A DNA stretch of 64,000 bases from JBCBKP01 sp038521625 (lineage in GTDB: Bacteria > Planctomycetota > Phycisphaerae > Phycisphaerales > UBA1924): NCBI GenBank assembly GCA_038521625.1, contig JBCBKP010000003.1, positions 62,001-126,000 of the forward strand, read 5' to 3'. Each line of letters opens with the position of its first letter. The stretch's first letter is position 1. The notes under the pieces are model-generated. The model had not been told where the DNA came from. It made no database searches and worked only from the letters and a program-made list of their open reading frames with translations. Shown here piece after piece: positions 57,101 to 64,000 of this stretch. The translations under genes were made by a program, and so were the position numbers.

Positions 57101-57628
57101 GTGTTCGGCAAGCGTCTCGGCCATCCCAAGCCCGACCCGATCAAGGCGGGCCAGCGCAGCGTCTGGGACTTCCCGCGCCCGCCCGCGCTCGAGCGCGTCC
57201 GCGGATCCCTGCGGATCGGGCTGGGCGGCGAGGTCGTCGCGGCGACCGAGGCCGGGCTGATGGTGCTCGAGACCAGCCATCCGCCGGTCTATTTCTTCCC
57301 CAGGGCCGACGTGGACGAGCGCTTCGTCCGGGCGTCGCCGCGCGGCAAGACGCACTGCGAGTGGAAGGGCGCCGCGACCTACTGGGATGTCGTCGTGGGT
57401 GAGATTCTGCTCGAGGCCGTGGCGTTCAGCTACGAGCGCCCGGTGCCGAGATTCGCGGAGCTGCGGGGCATGCTCTCGTTCTACGCCGGGCCGTTCATCG
57501 AGCGGGGCGGCGCGTGCTTCGTCGGCGACGAGCGGGCGGAGCCGCAGCCCGGCGGGTTCTACAGCGGCTGGGTCACGAGCGGCTACGCGGGCCCGTTCAA
57601 GGGCATCGAGGGGAGCTGGGGCTGGTGA
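57101..57628 (+). CDS. DUF427-domain protein
   Basis: A 175-residue protein with the DUF427 pattern in the middle: Q-R-S-V-W-D-F-P-R-P-P near residues 14-24, E-T-S-H-P-P-V-Y-F-F-P-R-A-D-V, H-C-E-W-K-G-A-A-T-Y-W-D-V and W-x-Y-x-x-P-type segment (F-S-Y-E-R-P-V-P-R-F). The family has a beta-barrel fold and unknown function. The GTG start at 57101 is the least certain point: no ribosome site and no TANNNT lie in front. It is divergent from the HMG-CoA lyase gene and ends four bases before the convergent ATP-grasp gene. Confidence 0.78.
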   Translation: MFGKRLGHPKPDPIKAGQRSVWDFPRPPALERVRGSLRIGLGGEVVAATEAGLMVLETSHPPVYFFPRADVDERFVRASPRGKTHCEWKGAATYWDVVVGEILLEAVAFSYERPVPRFAELRGMLSFYAGPFIERGGACFVGDERAEPQPGGFYSGWVTSGYAGPFKGIEGSWGW

Positions 57629-57631
57629 GAG

Positions 57632-58507
57632 TCACCGCGTACTCGCGGCGATCCGGTCGAGCGTCAGGCGTGCCATGCGATCCGCCGACTCGGGAAGCAT
57701 CCGGAAGAACAGCTCGGGCTCGACCAGCTCGGCCTCGATGACCTTGGGATCAGAATCTGGCTCGAGCATGTCGATCCGGGCGTAGAGCGCCCCCTCTGGG
57801 AAACACGCGAATGTGCGCAGGGCGACGTCGATCGCGGCCTCGCTCGGCTCCGCGAGCTCGTACCTCCCGCCGTACTCGATCTGGACGCGGTGATCGCCGC
57901 CGGTCGGCGTCTTGCGGACGGCGTGGCTGTACTCGCCCCCGATCAGCACGACCGAGACCTCGCCGGTGTCGTAGATGCTCTCCAGGAACGGCTGGATGAG
58001 TACCGGCCCCGCGGCGAGGAGTGCCACGAGATGCCGCTCGGCCTCATCGGTCGGTTCGGTGACGAGCAGGCCCGAGGCCCCGCCGCCGAGGGCTGGCTTG
58101 ATCGCGATCTTGGCCCAGCCGTGCTCGGCCGCGACGTCGCGGGCGGCGCGGGGCGAGGCGGGATCGATGAACTCGGTGGGGACGATCGGGATGCCGCGCT
58201 CGCGGAGGTCGCGGAGGTACATCTTGTCGTCGTTGATGTGCACGATCCGCGCCGGGTTCAACAGCAGGCTGACAGTGTCGACGTGATCGACCCAGTCGCG
58301 AAAGGCGGCCCGCTTGTCGAAGTAGTCCCAGGGCGATCGGATCACGACCGCGTCGAAGCCCGACCAGTCGTGCGGGTCGTCCCAGTTCACGAGCTCGCCC
58401 GCGGCTCCCGCGCCGTTCAGGGCCTCGACGAACACGGGGTCGTCGTCCAGGACGTAGGGCTCGCGGTCTCGCAGGGTCGCGACGGCGACGCGGGGCTTCG
58501 CGTTCAC
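57632..58507 (-). CDS. ATP-grasp protein of the DcsG/RimK-like type
   Basis: A 291-residue ATP-grasp ligase. Markers: V-V-I-R-S-P-W-D-Y-F near residues 54-63, D-K-M-Y-L-R-D-L near 94-101 (pre-grasp domain), I-K-P-A-L-G-G-G-A-S-G (ATP-binding P-loop-like), Q-P-F-L, G-E-V-S-V-V-L-I-G-G-E-Y-S-H-A-V-R-K, and R-I-D-M with E-A-E-L-V-E-P-E-L (Mg-binding). Proteins of this shape include the cycloserine-synthesis ligase DcsG and other peptide/amide ligases; substrate unknown. The GTG start overlaps the stop of the lipoprotein gene before it. Confidence 0.85.
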   Translation of the reverse strand: MNAKPRVAVATLRDREPYVLDDDPVFVEALNGAGAAGELVNWDDPHDWSGFDAVVIRSPWDYFDKRAAFRDWVDHVDTVSLLLNPARIVHINDDKMYLRDLRERGIPIVPTEFIDPASPRAARDVAAEHGWAKIAIKPALGGGASGLLVTEPTDEAERHLVALLAAGPVLIQPFLESIYDTGEVSVVLIGGEYSHAVRKTPTGGDHRVQIEYGGRYELAEPSEAAIDVALRTFACFPEGALYARIDMLEPDSDPKVIEAELVEPELFFRMLPESADRMARLTLDRIAASTR

Positions 58508-58842
58508 GAGCCGTCTCCTTCGGCGGGTTCGGGCGCCGGCTCCTCCTCATCGGCGATCTCGAGGAACGGGATCGTCGAGTCGATGTTGCTGATCGTCCTG
58601 CGGAGAGACGCCAGGTGGTCGTCGATGTCGGCGAGCGACACCTCGATCGACTCGAGACGATCGAGGGCGGCGAGCCGCTCCTGATTGAGCTCGATCACCG
58701 TCTCCTCCAGGCCGACGACACGATCATCGAGGCGCTCCATGTTCGCGTTCACCTGCACGAGCTGGTCGCGGATGTCGCCGAATACGCACCCCGGCAGCGG
58801 GCACACGCAGGCGGCGAGCAAGATGACATTCGTTCTTCGCAT
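58504..58842 (-). CDS. Small coiled-coil lipoprotein
   Basis: A 112-residue protein with a lipoprotein signal (V-I-L-L-A-A-C-V-C-P-L-P-G-C; lipobox Cys about residue 19). A long helical heptad region follows at residues 25-95 (V-N-A-N-M-E-R-L-D-D-R-V-V-G-L-E-E-T-V; L-A-A-L-D-R-L-E-S-I-E), then an acidic Pro/Glu tail. It resembles Lpp- or YbgF-like trimerising envelope proteins only in general layout. GGAGGAG precedes ATG 58842, and the stop overlaps the ATP-grasp start, so both are made from one mRNA. TACCGT (complement of 58864-58869) is a likely -10. Confidence 0.72.
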   Translation of the reverse strand: MRRTNVILLAACVCPLPGCVFGDIRDQLVQVNANMERLDDRVVGLEETVIELNQERLAALDRLESIEVSLADIDDHLASLRRTISNIDSTIPFLEIADEEEPAPEPAEGDGS

Positions 58843-58884
58843 CGCGGTCTCCTCCGGGCGTCAACGGTAGCCACCGCCGCCCGG

Positions 58885-58896
58885 TATCTTCGCGGC
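58885..58896 (+). promoter_or_regulatory. Leaderless-type -10 element of the epimerase gene
   Basis: TATCTT (58885-58890) plus CGCGGC precedes ATG 58897. No ribosome site. The divergent lipoprotein promoter lies about 20 bases away. Confidence 0.6.
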
Positions 58897-59676
58897 ATGG
58901 CTACCAGACCACTCGTCCTCGTGACCGGCGCCGCGGGCCGGATCGGCCGGAACTTCGTGCAGCGCAACGCCGAGCGGTTCAGGCTCCGTTTGGCGGACCT
59001 CAACGCCGGGGCCCTGAACGCCCTGGCGCCGCACGCCGACGGCGACCCGCTGGTCTTCGACGTGACCGACCGGGCGGCCTGCCGCAGCGCGGCCGAGGGC
59101 TGCGACGCGATCGTGCACCTGGCGGGGCACGTCGACCCGGTCGCGGACTTCCACGAGCACCTGCTCGGCCCGAACCTGATCGGCGTGTACAACGTCCTCG
59201 AGGCCGCGGCCGAGGCCGGCGTGGGGCGGCTGGTGTACGCGAGCAGCGCCCAGACCATCGAGGCGTACCCCAAGGACGTGCAGCCGGACGTGACGCACCC
59301 GGTGCGCCCGGACAATCTCTACGGCGTGTGCAAGGTGTTTGGCGAGGCGCTCGCCTGCCACCTCGCCTACAAGCGGGGCATGTCGGCGGTGTGCATCCGG
59401 ATCGCGAACTTCCGCGAGAAGCTGGAGCCGACGACCAAGCTCAACATGCGTGACATGACGGCGTACATCTCGCCGGACGACATGTCGGAGCTGATCGCCA
59501 GGTCGATCGAGGTCGAGGGGATCACCTTCGAGATCGTCAACGGCGTCAGCGGCAACCGCTACAAGCGGATGCGGATGGACGAGACGTGCGCCCTGCTCGG
59601 GATGGAGCTGAAGGACGACGCGTTCCGCGTGCTGGGGTATCCCGAGCCGGCGGCGAAGAGCGACCCGGCCTGGTGA
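58897..59676 (+). CDS. NAD-dependent epimerase/dehydratase (uronate dehydrogenase-like)
   Basis: An extended short-chain dehydrogenase of 259 residues. The N-terminal nucleotide motif is T-G-A-A-G-R-I-G-R (10-18), the Asp at the end of strand two (L-A-D-L) favours NAD, H-L-A-G-H near 73-77 and the catalytic pair Y-G-V-C-K (YxxxK) are present, with Ser in Y-A-S-S-A-Q-T. The short length and the N-L-Y-G-V-C-K form match uronate dehydrogenases and related hexose-acid oxidases rather than the longer GalE. The true substrate is not readable. Leaderless-type start. No neighbour in the same direction is tightly linked. Confidence 0.85.
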   Translation: MATRPLVLVTGAAGRIGRNFVQRNAERFRLRLADLNAGALNALAPHADGDPLVFDVTDRAACRSAAEGCDAIVHLAGHVDPVADFHEHLLGPNLIGVYNVLEAAAEAGVGRLVYASSAQTIEAYPKDVQPDVTHPVRPDNLYGVCKVFGEALACHLAYKRGMSAVCIRIANFREKLEPTTKLNMRDMTAYISPDDMSELIARSIEVEGITFEIVNGVSGNRYKRMRMDETCALLGMELKDDAFRVLGYPEPAAKSDPAW

Positions 59677-59768
59677 CTCGAGAGACGCGCTGAATTCCGT
59701 GCCGGCCGATCCCGAACCAGGCCGTATCCCGGCCGTACCGGGATAGGTCCGCGAGCAGGGGATGATGC

Positions 59769-61469
59769 ATGGCGGCTCTGATCGGTCTCGTTGCGGTTCT
59801 GGCGTTCTTCGTCGGCGTGATCGTCTTTTTCAGCGGTCTGATCGGGCGCACGGTCCGGGCGCAGGAGCCGTTCTGCGCCGGCTGCCGGTTCTCGCTGGCT
59901 GGGATGGCCCAGGACGTCCCCGGTTGTTGCCCGGAGTGCGGGCGGCGGTTCTGGTTGAAGCCGACGCCGAGGAAGTCCATCGCTGTGCGGTGGGGGCTCC
60001 GCGAGCGTGGCCCGCGGAGGATCGCGTTCGGCGCGGTCGCGGTCTTGCTCGCGCTGACGCCTCTCGCGGCATCGATGTCCGGGATCTCGATCGCCTCAGG
60101 CCTCAGCACGCCCACCCTCGTCGGGATCTCCCTCGGGGACGGGGTCGCGCTGGTGTCGCCAACAGAGGCGGCATTCGAACTCGAGGGCCGCGTCTTTGCG
60201 GGTTCGTTCACGGGAGAGCCGTTCGAGGCGTACGCCCGAGAGCTTGTCGACGGTGCGAGGCACGGCTCGACCGGCGGGACGAACGCCTGGGCGTTCGCGT
60301 CGCTCGTCCACTCGGGGCTCATCGGCGAGGAACTCGGCGCGGAGCTCCTCGAGCCGGAGATCAAGACCTATGTCGCCGAACTCGCCGACTCGGAAGGCGA
60401 TCCTCGGTCGAGTTCGGTGAACCGTCCGCTCGACGATATCGCCGGCGCCTTCATCGCGCCGTATCGGCGGGCGGATCCGGAGCGCTGGCGCGGCTTGTTC
60501 GAGCGACCCGGCATCGAGCTGCACTGGGCCTGGGGCGGCCCGTTCCGCCCGGGCCAGGAGGTCCAGGTGGTCGCGTCCTGGGACGGCCGGGCGCCCGGCT
60601 GGCAGGATCAGGTCGAATACCGGATCGGCGCGTTGCTGCCGGTGAGCGGTGCGCTGCCGGCGGGCGGGGCACGCTCCGATTCGTTCTACTTCACACGCGA
60701 TGGGTCCGACCGCCGCCGCGTCGTCGCGACGTTCGAGATGCCGCACGAGCCGACCAGCGGGACGGCACAGGTCGGATCGATCATCGAGCCGTACCTCGGG
60801 TTCGGTCGCGGCAACATCGGGGTGCGACCGCTGATCCTGGAACAGATGACCGGGGCGATGCTCGACGCGGAGGGAGGATGGGTCGGCGAGCTGGCGTTCG
60901 AGGTCGTGGAGTCCGATGCGACGGGCACGATCCCGCCCGGCGATCGCGCGTGGCTCGAGTCGGCGCTCCGCGTGACCGAGGAGCTGCGCGTGCGCTCGGG
61001 TGCGGACGAAGCGGTGATCGTGGACGGCGCTTTCGAGCTGACCGATCTCGGACCGGACGGGCGCGCAACGATCCAGATCGGCGTTCGGGCCGGGGGCATC
61101 GAGCAGGCCCTCGGGACCGCCGAGCTCATCGGCGTCGGCAACGATGAGTACCAGTCTGTCATGACTCCGGCGGGCGCTCGATCCGTCGCGCCCGTCGAGC
61201 GCGACGGTGGGATGGGCTGCGAGTGCAACGGGCGCGGCACGATCGAATCGGGCTTCGCGGGCGAGTTGAGCACGGGGGTCCTGGCCGCGCTCGTCGAGTC
61301 GGATGGTCAGGCCGAGATCGTCTTCACGGTCCTGTCGCTCGACACGGGCACGCGCCCGGGGACACCGTCGATCCGGCACGAGTTCGTGGCCGAGCGGCTG
61401 GTCGCGCCGGGCTTCCGGGTCGAGCTGCCTCAGCCCCGGGTCGGGCCCGCCATCGCAGGTCCGGAGTAG
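59769..61469 (+). CDS. Membrane protein with zinc-ribbon, planctomycete type
   Basis: A 566-residue protein. Residues 3-28 form a membrane helix (L-I-G-L-V-A-V-L-A-F-F-V-G-V-I-V-F-F). Next is a four-Cys zinc ribbon at about 36-60 with C-A-G-C-R-F-S-L-A-G and C-C-P-E-C-G-R-R-F, a form very common in Planctomycetota. A second helix is at about 85-105. The remaining 450 residues are soluble, probably periplasmic, with beta-strand-rich sections (G-P-F-R-P-G-Q-E-V-Q-V-V-A-S-W) and near the end a C-E-C-N-G-R-G (CxCxGxG, as in DnaJ zinc modules) around residue 480. No enzymatic motif recognised. AGGGG lies before ATG 59769. Confidence 0.72.
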   Translation: MAALIGLVAVLAFFVGVIVFFSGLIGRTVRAQEPFCAGCRFSLAGMAQDVPGCCPECGRRFWLKPTPRKSIAVRWGLRERGPRRIAFGAVAVLLALTPLAASMSGISIASGLSTPTLVGISLGDGVALVSPTEAAFELEGRVFAGSFTGEPFEAYARELVDGARHGSTGGTNAWAFASLVHSGLIGEELGAELLEPEIKTYVAELADSEGDPRSSSVNRPLDDIAGAFIAPYRRADPERWRGLFERPGIELHWAWGGPFRPGQEVQVVASWDGRAPGWQDQVEYRIGALLPVSGALPAGGARSDSFYFTRDGSDRRRVVATFEMPHEPTSGTAQVGSIIEPYLGFGRGNIGVRPLILEQMTGAMLDAEGGWVGELAFEVVESDATGTIPPGDRAWLESALRVTEELRVRSGADEAVIVDGAFELTDLGPDGRATIQIGVRAGGIEQALGTAELIGVGNDEYQSVMTPAGARSVAPVERDGGMGCECNGRGTIESGFAGELSTGVLAALVESDGQAEIVFTVLSLDTGTRPGTPSIRHEFVAERLVAPGFRVELPQPRVGPAIAGPE

Positions 61470-61474
61470 CGGTC

Positions 61475-62296
61475 TCAGCGACCGAGCGACGCAATCGCCG
61501 CGAGCACTCCGGCGGCGGCGGCCTCGCGCGCGAGCGCCGCGTCCTGGCCCCGGTCAAACTCGATCGTCAGCGTCGGGATGCCGCGGTCGAGCCCCGCGTA
61601 CGACCCGAGCGAGCCGGCGGGATTGGTGAAGTCGGGCAGCAGGCGCCAGCGCGGATCGACCTCGGCGGCGGCGGCGACGAACGCCGCGCCCGCGCCGAGC
61701 GCCGGGCCGTCGGGATCGACGAACGGGCCGGACGAAATGGAGTGGAAGACGATCAGCAGGTCGGGCGCGAACGACTCGAGGTGTGCGTGGACGGCCGCGG
61801 TCTCCGGCTCGCTCAGGGGTCGGTCGCCGCGACGGCGGCTCGGGCTGAAGTTCGAGGCGGGCCAGTTGCGGTTGAGGTCGATGCCGTTGACGTTGTATCG
61901 GCTGCCGCGGCCGTGGCCGTCGGGGTTCATCGAGGGGATCGCGTGCAGGGTGGCGCGGCGGGCGGTCTCGTCGGTCGCGATGGTGTCCCAGAGGCTCTCG
62001 AACTGCTCGTAGCCCTCGGGCTCGCTGCCGTGGATGAGGCCGATGAGCAGCACCCGGGCGGGACCGTCGCCGAACGTGCGGAGTTCGATCGGGCTGCCCT
62101 CGACCGAGCGGGCGAGCGTCGAGGACGAGGTGTGCGTCGCCGATTCGCGTTCGATCTCGAGCACGGCGAGCGGGACCACGGCCGGCGCGGGCGATGGTTC
62201 GGCGAGGTTGCCCGTCGGTTCTGGCGTCGAGGCGCAGGCGCCCAAGAGCAGCAGGAGGATCAGGGCGACTGGCATGGCCTGGTGACGGTTGCGCAC
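61475..62296 (-). CDS. M14-family zinc carboxypeptidase-like lipoprotein
   Basis: A 273-residue predicted lipoprotein (L-I-L-L-L-L-L-G-A-C; GTG 62296 is used, and ATG 62275 would shorten the leader without losing the lipobox). Zinc residues of the carboxypeptidase A family are visible: H-G-S-E-P-E (HxxE), D-L-N-R-N-W-P (Arg for substrate), H in V-F-H-S-I-S-S, and the catalytic Glu in L-T-I-E-F-D-R. The fold and size match MpaA-type murein peptide amidases, which release diaminopimelate from muramyl tripeptide. The downstream terminus lies 6 bases from the convergent zinc-ribbon gene. Confidence 0.85.
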   Translation of the reverse strand: MRNRHQAMPVALILLLLLGACASTPEPTGNLAEPSPAPAVVPLAVLEIERESATHTSSSTLARSVEGSPIELRTFGDGPARVLLIGLIHGSEPEGYEQFESLWDTIATDETARRATLHAIPSMNPDGHGRGSRYNVNGIDLNRNWPASNFSPSRRRGDRPLSEPETAAVHAHLESFAPDLLIVFHSISSGPFVDPDGPALGAGAAFVAAAAEVDPRWRLLPDFTNPAGSLGSYAGLDRGIPTLTIEFDRGQDAALAREAAAAGVLAAIASLGR

Positions 62297-62321
62297 CGGG
62301 AGTGTTTCGGTCAGCGGGCGA

Positions 62322-64000
62322 TCATGTCTGCAGCACGCCGGTCTGGAAGGGCTGGTTGCCCGTCGGACCAGAATCCCAGCCGTCGGCGGCCTCGAGCGCC
62401 GCGATGAGCTCCCGGCGGGTCTCGTGCGGCTGGATGATCCGGTCGACCCAGCCCCGCGCCGCCCCGTGGCGGATGTCCTGCTGTTCGGTGTAGCTGGCGC
62501 GGACGGCGCCCAAGATCTGCGTGTGGGTCGCCTCGTCGATCTCCTCGCCGCGGCGCTGGCGGGCGCGCTCCTCGATCATGGCGAGCGTTCCGGTGGCCTG
62601 GGCGGCGCCCATTACGGCGCACTTGCTGCCGGGCCAGGCGAGCGCCATGAACTGGTCGAACGCCCGCCCGCACATCGCGTAGTTGCCCGCGCCGTAGCTG
62701 CCGCCGAGGATCACGACGATCTTGGGCACGACGCAGTTCGACATCGCATTGACCATCTTCGCGCCCGCCCGGATGATGCCGCCCTGCTCGCTGTCGCGCC
62801 CGACCATGAAGCCGGTCGTGTCGTGCAGGAAGACGAGCGGGATGCGGCGCTGGTTGCAGTCCATGATGAACCGCGCGGCCTTCTCTGCCGAATCGTCGTA
62901 GATCACGCCGGGCATCTGCGTGGTCTTGCTGGGCCCGGCCTTGCCGCCGGCGTTGGTCTTGTCGACGAGCTTCTTCTGGTTCGCGACGATCCCGACCGGC
63001 CGCCCGCCCAGCCGCGCGTAGCCGCAGACGATCGACTTGCCGTAGTCGGCCTTGTACTCGTCGAAGTCGGGCTGGAGGGACTCGTTGCCCTCGCCGTCGT
63101 CGAGGACCCTCCCGTCGACGAAGCAGGCGATCAGGTCGCGGGCGTCGTACTGCTCGCCCGGCTTGTCGGTGAAGACGTCGTAAATGTTGGCCGCGTCGGT
63201 AATGGGGGAGACTGCGCGTGCTGCGCTGGCGGATGGCTCGCCCACGATTCCGCGCAGGAATGCCATTGCTCGTTTGGGCTCGCGGATCGAAACTTCACGC
63301 GCGATGATCTCTGGCACATGCCGCAGATCTCTACGGATGTACTCCTCGACGGCCTCGGTCGCAAACTCCTCGCGAGTCGCGTCCGAGAGGCCAGTCGACT
63401 CGATCTTCTTGGCGACGGCATCAAACAGGTCGCGCATCTCCTGGGAGGATGCGTCGAAGTGCTTGAACTGCGTGTGCAGTGCACGATCGAGTCGGCGAGA
63501 GATCTCTGTCAGGCCGGTCGGCGCGTACTTGCTCACAAGCTCCCGCACGCGGACGAGGCACGCCTCGTCGTCCGGCTCCCTGAAGTCGATCGTGCCGCTG
63601 ATCGCCGCGTGCATCTCGGCGCCGCCGAGCTCCTCGTCGGTGACCTCCTGGCCGATCGCGGCCTTCACCAGCGCCGGGCCGGCCAGGTACAGCCCGGAGC
63701 CTTCTGTCATCAGCAGCGTGTCGCAGAGCACGGGCAGGTAGCCGCCGCCGGCGACGCAGTTGCCCATAATCGCCGCGATCTGCGGGATGCCCGCCGCCGA
63801 GATCACCGCGTTGTGGCGGAAGATCCGACCGAAGTCGTCGGTGTCGGGAAAGACGTCTTCCTGGAGCGGCAGGAAGACGCCGGCCGAGTCCACCAGGTAG
63901 ATCAGCGGCAGGCGACCGCGGATCGCGATCTCCTGGGCGCGGATGATCTTCTTGCAGGTCATCGGGAAGAACGCGCCGGCCTTCACCGTCGCGTCGTTGG
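62322..64000 (-). CDS. Biotin-dependent carboxylase, carboxyltransferase subunit (3-methylcrotonyl-CoA carboxylase beta-like), 5' end cut off
   Basis: Partial carboxyltransferase open to the right edge. It begins in N-D-A-T-V-K-A-G-A-F-F-P-M-T, which belongs to the middle of the N-domain of this family. Further markers: L-V-D-S-A-G, G-N-C-V-A-G-G-G-Y-L-P, G-L-Y-L-A-G-P-A-L-V-K-A-A-I-G-Q, F-L-H-D-T-T-G-F-M-V-G and G-G-S-Y-G-A-G-N-Y-A-M-C-G-R-A, ending with A-A-R-G-W-V-D-R-I-I. HMG-CoA lyase and methylglutaconyl-CoA hydratase-like genes nearby support methylcrotonyl-CoA as substrate. Between the two half-domains (nt about 63201-63533) an additional segment of about 85-110 residues of lower GC interrupts the usual layout. 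Confidence 0.85.
   Translation of the reverse strand, partial: NDATVKAGAFFPMTCKKIIRAQEIAIRGRLPLIYLVDSAGVFLPLQEDVFPDTDDFGRIFRHNAVISAAGIPQIAAIMGNCVAGGGYLPVLCDTLLMTEGSGLYLAGPALVKAAIGQEVTDEELGGAEMHAAISGTIDFREPDDEACLVRVRELVSKYAPTGLTEISRRLDRALHTQFKHFDASSQEMRDLFDAVAKKIESTGLSDATREEFATEAVEEYIRRDLRHVPEIIAREVSIREPKRAMAFLRGIVGEPSASAARAVSPITDAANIYDVFTDKPGEQYDARDLIACFVDGRVLDDGEGNESLQPDFDEYKADYGKSIVCGYARLGGRPVGIVANQKKLVDKTNAGGKAGPSKTTQMPGVIYDDSAEKAARFIMDCNQRRIPLVFLHDTTGFMVGRDSEQGGIIRAGAKMVNAMSNCVVPKIVVILGGSYGAGNYAMCGRAFDQFMALAWPGSKCAVMGAAQATGTLAMIEERARQRRGEEIDEATHTQILGAVRASYTEQQDIRHGAARGWVDRIIQPHETRRELIAALEAADGWDSGPTGNQPFQTGVLQT

Noticed and set aside
1..64000. Antiphage defence, toxin-antitoxin, secondary-metabolite or CRISPR systems.
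   Set aside because: No nuclease, methyltransferase, reverse transcriptase, NTPase-effector pair, synthase or repeat-spacer array was recognised. The isolated ATP-grasp, DUF427 and GNAT genes do not form a credible cluster.

Overview
This window is a high-GC bacterial chromosome segment that most resembles a planctomycete of the class Phycisphaerae. The reasons are a secreted protein (49846-50721) and an esterase (26066-27184) that end in GC-type dockerin-like tails typical of that group, a CxxC...CPECG zinc-ribbon membrane protein (59769-61469), an 85-residue 'xEPFxPFxI...PHPxFI' protein of a family I know mainly from planctomycetes (46557-46814), and a flagellar plus LPS-type envelope gene set. 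No rRNA, tRNA, CRISPR array, insertion sequence or prophage was recognised.

Region 1 (1-13586, + strand) is a flagellar operon: the tail of a probable hook-cap gene, a TIGR02530-type flagellar protein, flgE, flbD, motA, motB, fliL, then fliN, fliO, fliP, fliQ, fliR, flhB and flhA (rotor component and export gate), a small membrane protein, and the flagellar sigma factor fliA. fliM, flhF and flhG are not in their usual places, and fliP has no stop codon before fliQ. Region 2 (13642-23028) has folK, a secreted unknown, a Xer-type recombinase with an envelope lipoprotein and a TolB-like lipoprotein, an isolated nuoC, kdsD, and divergently scpA. Region 3 (23035-29240) has a giant LptC/OstA-like protein, a broken dockerin-tailed esterase, a class I aminotransferase and rpsO with a strong promoter and terminator. 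Region 4 (29485-33285) has pnp, a cold-shock protein with a long leader, and an orphan histidine kinase.

Region 5 (33272-36501, - strand) has tryptophan 2,3-dioxygenase and kynureninase flanking a lipoprotein built of 18-residue T-G-H-G repeats. Region 6 (36537-43624) has a sugar isomerase-like protein, queG, a membrane protein, a hotdog thioesterase-like protein, a metallo-beta-lactamase-fold hydrolase, a GNAT protein and a low-GC orphan. Region 7 (43642-48228, - strand) encodes a 2-oxoacid dehydrogenase complex (E1 alpha, E1 beta, E2) with three small unknown genes between the subunits. It is followed by a decayed acyltransferase-3 gene carrying three lesions.

Region 8 (49846-64000) is mostly acyl-CoA and leucine-type catabolism on the - strand: a VLCAD/ACAD9-like dehydrogenase, three crotonase-fold proteins, deoC, an HMG-CoA lyase-type enzyme and, at the edge, a biotin-dependent carboxyltransferase with an extra low-GC internal segment. 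DUF427, ATP-grasp, a coiled-coil lipoprotein, an NAD-dependent epimerase, a zinc-ribbon protein and an M14 peptidase lie between them.

A recurring regulatory theme is a TANNNT hexamer exactly 6 nt before the start codon, with no Shine-Dalgarno sequence, at ten monocistronic or operon-leading genes (folK, nuoC, kdsD, scpA, lptC-like, aminotransferase, kynA, queG, the metallo-hydrolase and the epimerase). This predicts leaderless transcripts. Most other genes, including most of the flagellar genes, have ordinary GGAGG-type sites or overlap the gene before them. I did not find an obvious defence or other named novel system.
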